A DNA stretch of 22,773 bases from NCBI GenBank assembly GCA_025458585.1, contig JALOSD010000002.1, positions 1 to 22,773 on the forward strand, written 5' to 3'. How positions within the stretch are numbered: the first letter of the stretch is position 1; each line of letters begins with the position of its first letter. The translations under genes and the position numbers were made by a program. Source of the stretch: Burkholderiaceae bacterium. Lineage in GTDB: Bacteria > Pseudomonadota > Gammaproteobacteria > Burkholderiales > Burkholderiaceae_C. Shown here one piece after another: positions 1 through 8,416 of this stretch. The notes under the pieces are model-generated. The model saw only the letters and a program-made list of their open reading frames with translations, was not told where the DNA came from and searched no databases.

Positions 1-2
1 CG

Positions 3-278
3 AAGGACCGCGAGTTGGCACACGCCGTCGCAGAGCACAAGAGCATCTTCTTCGCCGAATCGATGCCAGACGGTGCGCTCATCGACTACCGCGCAGCGGT
101 CACTGGCGCACTGGATCTGGCACCCAGCGGCGACGCGCGGAAGACGCTGGCCAAGGACTACCAGCGCATGGTCGAGGACGGCCTGCTCTTGGACGACGCC
201 GAACCCTTCGACGTCCTGCTGCAGCGTTGTCAGGCGCTTGCGCTCAAGGTCAACGCCGCGGTGGCGGGGGCCGCATGA
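3..278 (+). CDS. AbiEii/AbiGii-type toxin nucleotidyltransferase, C-terminal end only (partial)
   Basis: An open frame enters from the left edge and ends with TGA at 276-278, giving about 91 residues with no start in view. Visible traits fit the tail of the AbiEii/AbiGii (DUF1814) nucleotidyltransferase family: an HKSIFFAESMPDG stretch near the front, a DYQRMVEDGLLL helix, a short loop, then FDVLLQRCQALALKVN, matching the family's usual ending (DY..M, F..ll..l..le..iN). From family knowledge, these proteins are the toxin half of AbiE-type type IV toxin-antitoxin and phage-abortive systems, with the antitoxin gene normally just upstream; that part lies outside the window. The catalytic N-terminal domain is not visible, so activity cannot be judged. 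It sits against an element-like border, which suits an accessory gene. Family assignment is moderate because only the less conserved end is seen. Confidence 0.6.
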   Translation, partial: KDRELAHAVAEHKSIFFAESMPDGALIDYRAAVTGALDLAPSGDARKTLAKDYQRMVEDGLLLDDAEPFDVLLQRCQALALKVNAAVAGAA

Positions 279-454
279 CGCTCTGCCCGCGCATCCAAGA
301 GCGCGTGCCGGCGACCGCTTGTAGGATGACGGCAACAGATTGCCGCCCAGCGCCTTCGACTGGGCTTGCAGCGGAAAAATGTGGGGGTATGCGTGGGGGT
401 ATCGACCAAACTGCAAGAATCAAAGTTCAATAAAAACATGTACTTAGGATTGCT
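279..454. other. Non-coding end of an accessory region, with att-like features
   Basis: No supportable gene lies between the toxin end and xthA. The stretch holds a 6-bp stem, 4-base loop hairpin at 330-345, the tandem GTGGGGGTAT repeat at 381-402, and a noticeably AT-richer run at about 403-454 that contrasts with the GC-rich DNA on both sides. The composition change ends at the xthA start codon. I infer the right end of an integrated element; no integrase is in view. Confidence 0.45.
381..402 (+). repeat. Tandem direct repeat GTGGGGGTAT, two copies
   Basis: Two identical 10-base copies lie at 381-390 and 393-402, separated by GC. Spacing of 12 bases centre to centre is about one helical turn, so a protein could bind both copies on the same face. 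I associate similar paired TGGGGGTAT motifs with tyrosine-integrase island ends, but this is recall, not a search. A role as recombinase or excisionase arm sites is inference. Confidence 0.6.
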
Positions 455-457
455 TTG
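446..457 (+). promoter_or_regulatory. Ribosome binding site and TTG start of xthA
   Basis: AGGA at 446-449, a five-base spacer, then TTG at 455-457. No in-frame ATG gives the family N-terminus, so this pair sets the start. The second codon onward matches standard ExoIII, suggesting that ATG was replaced by TTG. Confidence 0.65.
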
Positions 458-1231
458 AAACTCGCCACCTGGAACGTCAACTCGCTCGCCGTGCGCCTGC
501 CGCAGCTGCTCGCCTGGCTTCAGGCCAACCCGGTCGACGCGATCGCGCTGCAGGAAACCAAGCTCACCGACGACAAGTTCCCCGCCGCCGAGATCGGGGC
601 CGCGGGTTACCGTGCGCAGTGGTTCGGCCAGCGCACCTACAACGGTGTCGCGCTGCTGACCCGGGCCGACGCCGGTGACACGACGGACGTCGTGCGCAAC
701 ATCCCCGGTTTCGACGACGAGCAGGCGCGCGTCATCGCCGGCACGGTGGGCGGCGTGCGCGTGATCGACACCTACTTCCCGAACGGCCAGGCGCCGGGCA
801 GCGACAAGTTCGCCTACAAGATGCGGTGGATCGAGGCGCTGCGCGACTGGGTGCGCACCGAGCTCGCGGTGCACCCGCGTCTGGTCCTGCTCGGCGACTT
901 CAACATCGCCCCCGAGGACCGCGACGTCCACGACCCCGTCGCCTGGGCCGGGCAGATCCACTGCACCGACGACGAGCGCGCGCACTTCCGCGCGCTGCTC
1001 GGTGTCGGCCTCGTCGACGCATTCCGGCTGTTCGAGCAGCCGCCGAAGAGCTGGAGCTGGTGGGACTACCGCAACCTCGCGTTCCGCAAGAACCAGGGCT
1101 TGCGCATCGACCACATCCTGGTCAGCGAGGCGCTGCGGCCGAAGGTCGCTGCCTGCGCGATCGACAAGGCGCCGCGCAAGGCCGAGCGACCGAGCGACCA
1201 CGCCCCGGTCGTCGTCGAGCTCGCCGCGTAG
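455..1231 (+). CDS. xthA: Exodeoxyribonuclease III (AP endonuclease)
   Basis: 258 residues, the usual length for this family. ExoIII cuts DNA 5' to abasic sites and degrades 3' ends in base excision repair. Catalytic motifs of the exonuclease-endonuclease-phosphatase fold are present: WNVNSL with N7, QETKL with E34, YFPNG with Y107, GDFNIAP with D148 and N150, RIDHILVS with D219, and SDHAP with D248 and H249. The start is TTG at 455; the protein then begins MKLATWNVNSL, the normal family N-terminus, so the start is well placed although the codon is not ATG. An AGGA at 446-449 sits five bases upstream. The start codon coincides with the edge of the AT-rich accessory stretch, so promoter, ribosome site and first codon may come from the inserted DNA. 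It is convergent with glnG, with 26 bases between their stop codons. Confidence 0.96.
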   Translation: MKLATWNVNSLAVRLPQLLAWLQANPVDAIALQETKLTDDKFPAAEIGAAGYRAQWFGQRTYNGVALLTRADAGDTTDVVRNIPGFDDEQARVIAGTVGGVRVIDTYFPNGQAPGSDKFAYKMRWIEALRDWVRTELAVHPRLVLLGDFNIAPEDRDVHDPVAWAGQIHCTDDERAHFRALLGVGLVDAFRLFEQPPKSWSWWDYRNLAFRKNQGLRIDHILVSEALRPKVAACAIDKAPRKAERPSDHAPVVVELAA

Positions 1232-1237
1232 CCCCCA

Positions 1238-1254
1238 CGCGCCGCGGCGGCGCG
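1238..1254. terminator. GC-rich hairpin between convergent xthA and glnG
   Basis: A perfect 7-bp stem (CGCGCCG/CGGCGCG) with a CGG loop sits between the two stop codons. It lacks a T tract on either strand, so it is at best a weak or bidirectional stop. Confidence 0.4.
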
Positions 1255-1257
1255 CGT

Positions 1258-2793
<1,536 letters not shown>

Positions 2794-2813
2794 GCGCGTG
2801 CCGGAACCTGCCA

Positions 2814-3914
2814 CTAGGGCAATGGAAGCGTGATCTTGAACACCGTGCGGCCCGGAACGCTGTCGCAGTCGATCGTGCCCTCGTGCTGCTGCACGAAAGT
2901 CTGCGCCAGCGGCAGGCCCAGCCCCGAGCCGCCCTCGCGCCCCGACACCAGCGGGAAGAAGACGCGATCGCGGATCGATTCGGGCACGCCCGGTCCGTTG
3001 TCCTCGATATGCAATTCCAGTGCCAGTCGCCAGCGCGTCTTGCCGATCGTGACCTGGCGCGCGATGCGCGTGCGCAGCCAGATCGCCGCGTCGCCCGCCG
3101 CGCGGCGCCTGTCGAGCGCCTGCGCGGCGTTGAGCGTGATGTTGAGCACCGCCTGGATCAGCTGCTCGCGGTCGCCGCGGAACTCCGGGATCGAGATGTC
3201 GTAGTCGCGCTCGACGGCGAGCCCGTGCGGGAACTCGGCGAGCACGAGCGCGCGCACGCGCTCGCAGATCTCGTGGATGTTGACGTCGCCGACGACGTGC
3301 GGGCGGCGGTGCGGCGCGAGCAGGCGGTCGACCAGCGCTTGCAGCCGGTCGGCCTCCTGCACGATGACCTGCGTGTACTCGGTGAGCCTGTCGCTGTCGA
3401 GCTCCATCTGCAGCAGCTGCGCCGAGCCGCGGATGCCGCCGAGCGGGTTCTTGATCTCGTGCGCGAGGTTGCGGATCAGCTCCTTCGTCAGCTGCGCCTG
3501 CCCCAGCGTGCGCTCCTCGCGGTCGAGCCGCGTCTGCTGCTCGATCTCGATCATCTCGACGACGACGCGCTCGGCGCTGTCGGTCTGGTTGACGATGACG
3601 TGGATCGGCAGCTGATCGGGGTGCGAGCCGGGCGGGCGCTTCAGCAAGGCGTCGAAGCGCCCGCAGGCATAGTCGTTGCGCGCCACCGCCGCCAGCGTGT
3701 CGCGCAGCGGCGCCGGGTCGGCGATCCAGTCGAGCAGCGAGCTGCGCACGATCGCGCGTCGCGACAACCCGAGCAGGGTCTCGAACGCGGCGTTGGCGAA
3801 CAGGCACCGGCCGTCGGGGCGCACCACGGCGACCATCGTCGCGAGGAGGTCGAACGCGTCGTACGACGCGTCGCTGCCGCCGAGGCCGGGAAGGCGCACG
3901 AAGGGCAGCGGCAT
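2814..3914 (-). CDS. glnL: Nitrogen regulation sensor histidine kinase NR(II), NtrB
   Basis: 366 residues, typical for NtrB. It phosphorylates NtrC when nitrogen is scarce and, with PII protein bound, promotes dephosphorylation; it acts in the cytoplasm. A PAS domain covers about 18-125. The H box NLAHEIKNPLGG carries the phosphorylated His152. The catalytic domain shows the N box (NITLNAAQA near 258-266), G1 DNGPGV at 305-310 and G2 GGSGLGL at 328-334. No membrane segment or signal peptide is seen, as expected. The start is ATG at 3914, preceded by GAGAGG seven bases upstream on the coding strand. It lies 19 bases after the small secreted-protein gene and just before glnG, so it probably shares the glnA transcript or read-through from it. 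Confidence 0.97.
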   Translation of the reverse strand: MPLPFVRLPGLGGSDASYDAFDLLATMVAVVRPDGRCLFANAAFETLLGLSRRAIVRSSLLDWIADPAPLRDTLAAVARNDYACGRFDALLKRPPGSHPDQLPIHVIVNQTDSAERVVVEMIEIEQQTRLDREERTLGQAQLTKELIRNLAHEIKNPLGGIRGSAQLLQMELDSDRLTEYTQVIVQEADRLQALVDRLLAPHRRPHVVGDVNIHEICERVRALVLAEFPHGLAVERDYDISIPEFRGDREQLIQAVLNITLNAAQALDRRRAAGDAAIWLRTRIARQVTIGKTRWRLALELHIEDNGPGVPESIRDRVFFPLVSGREGGSGLGLPLAQTFVQQHEGTIDCDSVPGRTVFKITLPLP

Positions 3915-3933
3915 CGGAAGGCCTCTCAGCCTG

Positions 3934-4458
3934 TCAGCTCGGCAGCTTGGCCAGCTCGCGCTTGATCGCTGCGATGTCGCCTTCCTTGCGCTCGATGTCG
4001 GCCTTCATCTGCGCCACGCGGTCGAGGTAGCGCTGGAAGTTGCGCTCGCTGCCCAGCCGCTCGGGCTGGCCGTCGTTGTATTCGCGCCGCATCTCGGCCA
4101 GGCGCTGCTCCTCGCGCCGCAGCTCGGCTTCCAGGATCGCACGGCGGTCGCTGTCGCGCCGACGCTGCTCGGCCGGGTCGACGCGCGCGCCCGCCGGCGC
4201 CGCCGCGGGCGGCGCGCTCGCCGCTGCTGTCGGCGCGGGCGCCGGGCGCGGGCGCGACTGCATCACCGTCACCGGGGCGCCTTCGATCGTGCGGCAGCCC
4301 TTCTCCTTCGCCTCGGCCGGCGTCAACGCGTCGGTGTAGAGCACCGGCGGGCCCGGGCAGCGGTAGACGACGCCACCACCGGACTGCGCCGCGGCACCGC
4401 CGGCGGCGAGTGTCGCGGCGAGCGCCATCGCCCACGATCCAGGTCCCAACCGTCTCAT
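3934..4458 (-). CDS. Secreted DUF4124-like protein with C-terminal coiled coil
   Basis: 174 residues. A signal peptide is clear: basic start MRR, a hydrophobic stretch, then AAA before Gln25, giving likely cleavage after residue 24. Residues 30-60 (VVYRCPG, YTD, KGC) resemble the small DUF4124 domain, with two cysteines at 34 and 55 that could pair in the periplasm. A Pro/Ala-rich linker follows (about 62-95), then a long charged helix (about 98-172) rich in Glu, Arg and Lys with coiled-coil character. It lies between glnA and glnL on the same strand. I associate small DUF4124-type genes with this position in Burkholderiales. Its function is unknown; placement suggests co-expression with nitrogen genes but not a proven role. 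Gene reality is well supported, domain name moderately. Confidence 0.8.
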   Translation of the reverse strand: MRRLGPGSWAMALAATLAAGGAAAQSGGGVVYRCPGPPVLYTDALTPAEAKEKGCRTIEGAPVTVMQSRPRPAPAPTAAASAPPAAAPAGARVDPAEQRRRDSDRRAILEAELRREEQRLAEMRREYNDGQPERLGSERNFQRYLDRVAQMKADIERKEGDIAAIKRELAKLPS

Positions 4459-4529
4459 TCGTCGTGCTCCGCGCGGGTCGGCCCGCTCGTGGATTGTCGC
4501 CCACGGCCCTGGTCGGCCAGCCCACGAAA

Positions 4530-4552
4530 AAGGGACGGCATCGCCGTCCCTT
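4530..4552 (-). terminator. Rho-independent terminator after glnA
   Basis: A perfect 10-bp stem (AAGGGACGGC and its complement) with a 3-base loop lies 42 bases past the glnA stop. On the minus strand it is followed by a run of T, making a textbook terminator for glnA. Partial read-through would be needed if the downstream genes use the glnA promoter. Confidence 0.85.
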
Positions 4553-4594
4553 CCGATCGACCGAGGCGCAGGCGCCGCGGGCGCCGCACCGGCG

Positions 4595-6010
4595 TCAAAT
4601 GCTGTAGTACATGTCGAACTCGACCGGGTGCGTGGTCATGCGAAAGCGCGTGACCTCCTGCATCTTGAGCTCGATGTAGGCGTCGATGTAGGAGTCGGTG
4701 AACACGCCGCCCTTGGTCAGGAACGCGCGGCCCTTGTCGAGGTACTCCAGCGCCTGCTCGAGACTCGAGCACACGGTCGGGATCTTCGCGTCCTCTTCCG
4801 GCGGCAGGTGGTACAGGTCCTTGCTGGCGGCCTCGCCCGGGTGGATCTTGTTCTCGACACCGTCGAGGCCGGCCATCAGCAGCGCGCTGAACGCCAGGTA
4901 GGGGTTGGCCGTCGGATCCGGGAAACGCGCCTCGATGCGGCGGCCCTTCGGGTTGGCGACGTGCGGGATGCGGATCGACGCCGAGCGGTTGCGCGACGAG
5001 TACGCGAGCTTGACAGGGGCCTCGAAGCCGGGCACGAGACGCTTGTAGCTGTTGGTGCCGGGGTTGGTGATGGCGTTGAGCGCGCGCGCGTGCTTGATGA
5101 TGCCGCCGATGTAGTACAGCGCGAAGTCGCTCAGGCCGGCGTAGCCGTCGCCGGCGAACAGGTTCTTGCCGTCCTTCCAGACCGACTGGTGCACGTGCAT
5201 GCCGCTGCCGTTGTCGCCGACGATCGGCTTGGGCATGAAGGTGGCCGTCTTGCCGTAGGCGTGGGCCACGTTGTGCACGATGTACTTCTGCAGCTGCAGC
5301 CAGTCGGCGCGCTGCACGAGCGTGCTGAACTTGGTGCCGATCTCCATCTGGCCGGCGTTGGCGACCTCGTGGTGGTGCACCTCGACCGGGATGCCCATCT
5401 GCTCGAGCAGCAGGCACATCTCGGAGCGCATGTCCTGGAAGCTGTCGATCGGGGGCACCGGGAAGTAGCCGCCCTTGACCGCCGGACGGTGGCCTCGGTT
5501 GCCGCCTTCGTAGTCCTTGCCGGTGCTCCAGGCGGCTTCCTCGGACTCGATGCGCACGAAGCAGCCCGACATGTCCACGTTCCAGTGGATGCTGTCGAAG
5601 ACGAAGAACTCGGGCTCGGGGCCGAAGTAGGCGGCGTCGCCCAGGCCCGACGCCTTCATGTAGGCCTCGGCGCGCTTGGCCAGCGAGCGCGGATCGCGCT
5701 CGTAGGGCTTGCCGTCGCCGGGCTCGACCACGTCGCAGGTCAGGAGCAGCGTCGGCTCCTCGAAGAACGGGTCGATGTTGGCCGTGTTCGGGTCGGGCAT
5801 CAGCAGCATGTCCGAGGCCTCGATGCCCTTCCAGCCGGCGATCGACGAGCCGTCGAACGCGTGGCCGTCGGTGAACTTGTCTTCGTCGAACGCCGACACG
5901 GGCACCGTGACGTGCTGCTCCTTGCCGCGGGTGTCGGTGAAGCGGAAGTCGACGAACTTGACTTCGTTGTCCTTCACCATCTTCATGACGTCGGCGACGG
6001 TCTTGGCCAT
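4595..6010 (-). CDS. glnA: Glutamine synthetase type I
   Basis: 471 residues, the normal length for dodecameric GSI. It makes glutamine from glutamate, ammonia and ATP. Signature regions are present: FDGSSIAGW near 53-61, the metal and glutamate site in GPEPEFFVFD near 130-139, the ATP-site region KPIVGDNGSGMHVHQS, NRSASIRIP and EARFPDPTANPYLA. Tyr400 in KDLYHLPPEE is the expected adenylylation site, so activity is likely tuned by GlnE. The start is ATG at 6010 with AGGAG eight bases upstream; an in-frame TTG at 6013 was not used. A sigma54-type promoter and NtrC-type site lie upstream and a strong terminator downstream. The small secreted-protein gene and ntrBC follow on the same strand. Confidence 0.99.
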   Translation of the reverse strand: MAKTVADVMKMVKDNEVKFVDFRFTDTRGKEQHVTVPVSAFDEDKFTDGHAFDGSSIAGWKGIEASDMLLMPDPNTANIDPFFEEPTLLLTCDVVEPGDGKPYERDPRSLAKRAEAYMKASGLGDAAYFGPEPEFFVFDSIHWNVDMSGCFVRIESEEAAWSTGKDYEGGNRGHRPAVKGGYFPVPPIDSFQDMRSEMCLLLEQMGIPVEVHHHEVANAGQMEIGTKFSTLVQRADWLQLQKYIVHNVAHAYGKTATFMPKPIVGDNGSGMHVHQSVWKDGKNLFAGDGYAGLSDFALYYIGGIIKHARALNAITNPGTNSYKRLVPGFEAPVKLAYSSRNRSASIRIPHVANPKGRRIEARFPDPTANPYLAFSALLMAGLDGVENKIHPGEAASKDLYHLPPEEDAKIPTVCSSLEQALEYLDKGRAFLTKGGVFTDSYIDAYIELKMQEVTRFRMTTHPVEFDMYYSI

Positions 6011-6114
6011 CAAGAAATCTCCTAGCGGAACGCGACTGCGGTGGGGGGATGGGATGTTGGGGATTCGGCTCGCGGCCGGCGCGAACGCCGACTGCCCTGA
6101 GCACCCCTCAATCT

Positions 6115-6129
6115 AGCAGAAACCATGCC
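6115..6129 (-). promoter_or_regulatory. Sigma54-type (-24/-12) promoter of glnA
   Basis: On the minus strand the sequence is GGCATGGTTTCTGCT. It has the invariant GG and GC dinucleotides separated by 10 bases and matches GGCACG, four bases, TTGCW except for one T in the -24 box and one C in the -12 box. A transcript would start near 6104, leaving a leader of about 94 bases. Agreement with the known NtrC/sigma54 control of glnA makes this credible. Confidence 0.75.
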
Positions 6130-6160
6130 CAATCCCGGGGCGATGCGGGCACCCGTGGCT

Positions 6161-6175
6161 GCGCCGACCTGGTGC
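6161..6175. promoter_or_regulatory. NtrC-type binding site upstream of glnA
   Basis: GCGCCGACCTGGTGC matches the NtrC dyad GCACC, four bases, TGGTGC with a single mismatch in the left half. Its centre is about 64 bases upstream of the inferred start site, on the upstream side of the sigma54 box. A second equally good site was not found. Confidence 0.6.
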
Positions 6176-6210
6176 GACTGACCACCCTTCTTCGGTGCGT
6201 CGCGAACGGC

Positions 6211-7005
6211 CTAGCGCACCAACTCGGGGCCAAGCTCGACGCCCATCGCACGCAGCCCGGCGAGCAGCGCCGCGTAGGCCGGCTCGATCGCCACGGCGGC
6301 CCCCTTGACACCGAGTTCGATGTGCCGCCCGTGCTGCGGGTGATCGACGCTCGGCAGGCTGAAGACGCGAACGCCGGCATGGTCGCGCTCGACGGCCTCC
6401 ATCAGCGGCGTCAGCGTCGCCTCCATCGAGCCGCGCACGATCACCGAGCGCTCGCGCTGCACCTGCGTGCCGTGCAGCGCGGCGTAGCGGTGGTCGAGCA
6501 GCCACTCGATCATCGGCCAGGCCATGACCGGAAAGCCCGGCACGAAGTGCACGTCGCCGACCGAGAAGCCGGGAATCTTGTTGTACGGGTTCGGGATCAG
6601 CGTCGCGCCGCGCGGGAACACGCCCATGTTCAGGCGGTGCACGTTGTCGGGGCGGTCGGGCTCGAACGGCACGCGCTGCTCGGCCGCGACGTCGCGCATG
6701 CGCTCGAGGATCAGTTCGCGCGCCTGCGGATGAAGCTCCAGCGGCACGCCGAGTGCGGCGGCGGCGCACTGGCGCGTGTGGTCGTCGGGCGTCGCGCCGA
6801 TGCCTCCGCACGAGAACACGGCGTCGCCGCCGGCGAACGCGTCGCGCAACGCCGCCGTGATGCGCACGCGGTCGTCGCCGACGTAGCGTGCCCAGGTCAG
6901 CGCGAGGCCGCGCGCCGCGAGCAGCTCGATGACCTTGGGAAGGTGCTTGTCCTGACGTTTGCCGGACAGGATCTCGTCGCCGATGATGATGAGGCCGAAG
7001 TTCAT
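6211..7005 (-). CDS. CinA-like molybdopterin-binding-fold protein (single domain)
   Basis: 264 residues. The N-terminal 170 residues form a MoCF/MoaB-type fold: MNFGLIIIGDEILSGKRQDKH at the front, the GDDRVRI turn, and FSCGGIGATPDDHTR as the nucleotide or pterin loop. The usual label is competence/damage-inducible protein A-like. Full CinA of about 400 residues has a C-terminal nicotinamide-nucleotide amidase domain; that domain is absent, so deamidase activity is not expected. Relatives of the N-terminal domain include ADP-ribose pyrophosphatases, which is one possible activity but cannot be read from sequence here. The start is ATG at 7005. It lies upstream of glnA on the same strand, but the glnA promoter sits between them, and it is divergent from the GGDEF gene. 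Family call is solid, exact function open. Confidence 0.88.
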   Translation of the reverse strand: MNFGLIIIGDEILSGKRQDKHLPKVIELLAARGLALTWARYVGDDRVRITAALRDAFAGGDAVFSCGGIGATPDDHTRQCAAAALGVPLELHPQARELILERMRDVAAEQRVPFEPDRPDNVHRLNMGVFPRGATLIPNPYNKIPGFSVGDVHFVPGFPVMAWPMIEWLLDHRYAALHGTQVQRERSVIVRGSMEATLTPLMEAVERDHAGVRVFSLPSVDHPQHGRHIELGVKGAAVAIEPAYAALLAGLRAMGVELGPELVR

Positions 7006-7167
7006 GGTCCAGGGCGGGCTGCAGACGGCGGCGAGGATACGCGAGCCGGGCCGCGCGGCGTCGCTGTGTATCCGCCGGTGACGCCGCCGTCGCCTTCGAA
7101 GCATCCTGTTGCATCCCTCGCCTTCGCGCGCACGGTCCCCGCCGTCGCGCGGCCGACAATCCTTCGC
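7006..7167. other. Divergent intergenic region, CinA-like / GGDEF genes
   Basis: 162 bases between two divergent starts. It must hold both promoters, but I see no convincing paired -35 and -10 boxes. A GACAAT lies about 10 bases before the GGDEF start codon, which is too close for an ordinary leader. Confidence 0.4.
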
Positions 7168-8355
7168 ATGCTCGACGGCGCCGCGTCCCCCTCGCCGATG
7201 CTGCTCGCCGCCGCCCTGCTCGCCGCGCTCGTCACGGCGGTGGCGCTGATCGGCGCCTCGGGGCAGAAGGTGCATCGCGGCAGCCGGCTGTGGATCGCTG
7301 CCCACGGCCTGCTCGCGGTCGGCCTGGCACTGTTGCTCGCAGGGCCCGGCGACGCGCCGGCGCAGTGGCTCGGGCGCAGCCTGTTGCTGCAGTGGCCGGT
7401 CGTCGTGCTGCTCGGGATGCGGCGTTTCCACGGGCGCCAGCCGCCGCCGGGCACGCCGGGGTTGGACCTCGCGCTGCTCGCGCTCGCCGCGCTCGCCGTG
7501 CTGGCCGAGACGGCGATCGACGGGGCGACGCCCGTCTGGAGCGGCGCGATGGCCCTGCTCCACGGTTACGCGGCCACGCTGCTGGCGGCAGCGCCGACCA
7601 CGCGCGACAGCCCTGCGCAGCGGCTGCTCGCCGGCGGCCTCGCGGTCGCGTCGCTCGTCTTCGGCGGTTTCGCGCTGCTCGGCGCGCACGAGGGACTCGA
7701 CGTGCTGGCGGTGGCGGCACCTGCGACTGCGCTGCTGGCCCTGACGATGGGCTTCGTCGGCCTGCTGCTGACGCACGAACGCACGGTGCGCGAGCTGCAG
7801 GCGTCGCGCCGTCGGCTGCGCCACCTGGCCAACATCGACATGCTGACCCAGGTGCCGAACCGCCGCCACTTCGGCGAGCTCGCGCGGCGCGTGCTCCAGC
7901 GCCAGCCCGAGCGCTCGGGCACGGTGGTGATGTTCGACATCGACCACTTCAAGCACATCAACGACGCCCACGGCCACGCGGCCGGCGACCGCGCGCTGCG
8001 GCTCGTGTCGCAGTGCGTGCAGGACACGCTGCGTGCCGACGACGTCGCCGGCCGCCACGGCGGCGACGAGTTCGTGCTGTTGCTGCCCGGCACCGACCTG
8101 CGCGCCGCGATGGGCGTGGCCACGCGCATCGTGCGCCGGGCCCAGGAGCTCGCGACCGGGCAAGGCATGGCCAGGCTGTCGCTGAGCTTCGGCATGGTGC
8201 AGCTGCGCAGCGACGAAACGCTCGACGAGGCGATGCGCCGCGCCGACCAGGCGCTCTACGAAGCCAAGCGCCAGGGCCGCGGGCGCGCCGTCAGCGCCGA
8301 TGGCGACGAGCAGCGGCCGGTGTTCGTCGAGAGCCGGCGGCTCGGCCTGACCTGA
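7168..8355 (+). CDS. Membrane-anchored diguanylate cyclase (GGDEF)
   Basis: 395 residues. The N-terminal half (about 10-203) is hydrophobic with several transmembrane segments, roughly at 11-30, 41-59, 71-84, 100-115, 126-142, 154-172 and 178-202; it matches no sensor domain I recognise. A short helix (THERTVRELQASRRRLRHL) leads to a complete GGDEF domain (about 221-380) with FDIDHFKHIND (metal-binding Asp near 257), the signature GGDEF at 298-302, and RADD at 289-292, exactly five residues before the signature. RxxD there is the inhibitory I-site. The enzyme should make cyclic di-GMP from two GTP and be product-inhibited. The start ATG at 7168 gives a normal membrane N-terminus; the frame is open upstream but without protein-like content. 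It ends convergent with the CobD/CbiB-like gene. Confidence 0.93.
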   Translation: MLDGAASPSPMLLAAALLAALVTAVALIGASGQKVHRGSRLWIAAHGLLAVGLALLLAGPGDAPAQWLGRSLLLQWPVVVLLGMRRFHGRQPPPGTPGLDLALLALAALAVLAETAIDGATPVWSGAMALLHGYAATLLAAAPTTRDSPAQRLLAGGLAVASLVFGGFALLGAHEGLDVLAVAAPATALLALTMGFVGLLLTHERTVRELQASRRRLRHLANIDMLTQVPNRRHFGELARRVLQRQPERSGTVVMFDIDHFKHINDAHGHAAGDRALRLVSQCVQDTLRADDVAGRHGGDEFVLLLPGTDLRAAMGVATRIVRRAQELATGQGMARLSLSFGMVQLRSDETLDEAMRRADQALYEAKRQGRGRAVSADGDEQRPVFVESRRLGLT

Positions 8356-8372
8356 CGCCGCGCGGCACCCCC

Positions 8373-8387
8373 CGCCGGCCGCCGGCG
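8373..8387. terminator. Short hairpin between convergent GGDEF and CobD/CbiB-like genes
   Basis: A 6-bp stem CGCCGG/CCGGCG with a CCG loop lies between the stops at 8355 and 8417. No T tract follows on either strand, so termination is only suggested by position. Confidence 0.3.
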
Positions 8388-8416
8388 CTCACGGCTGCCC
8401 CCGGGCCTCGCAGAGC

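Noticed and set aside
275..433. 52-codon frame overlapping the toxin stop (ATGA)
   Set aside because: Overlap looks operon-like, but the product matches nothing and runs through the repeat; codon content changes midway.
4628..6025. 465-codon plus-strand frame opposite glnA
   Set aside because: Complementary to a highly conserved enzyme gene; typical GC shadow.
6194..6220. Inverted GGTGCG/CGCACC around the CinA-like stop as a second NtrC site or terminator
   Set aside because: Half-site order is reversed relative to the NtrC dyad, and no T run follows the stem on the minus strand.
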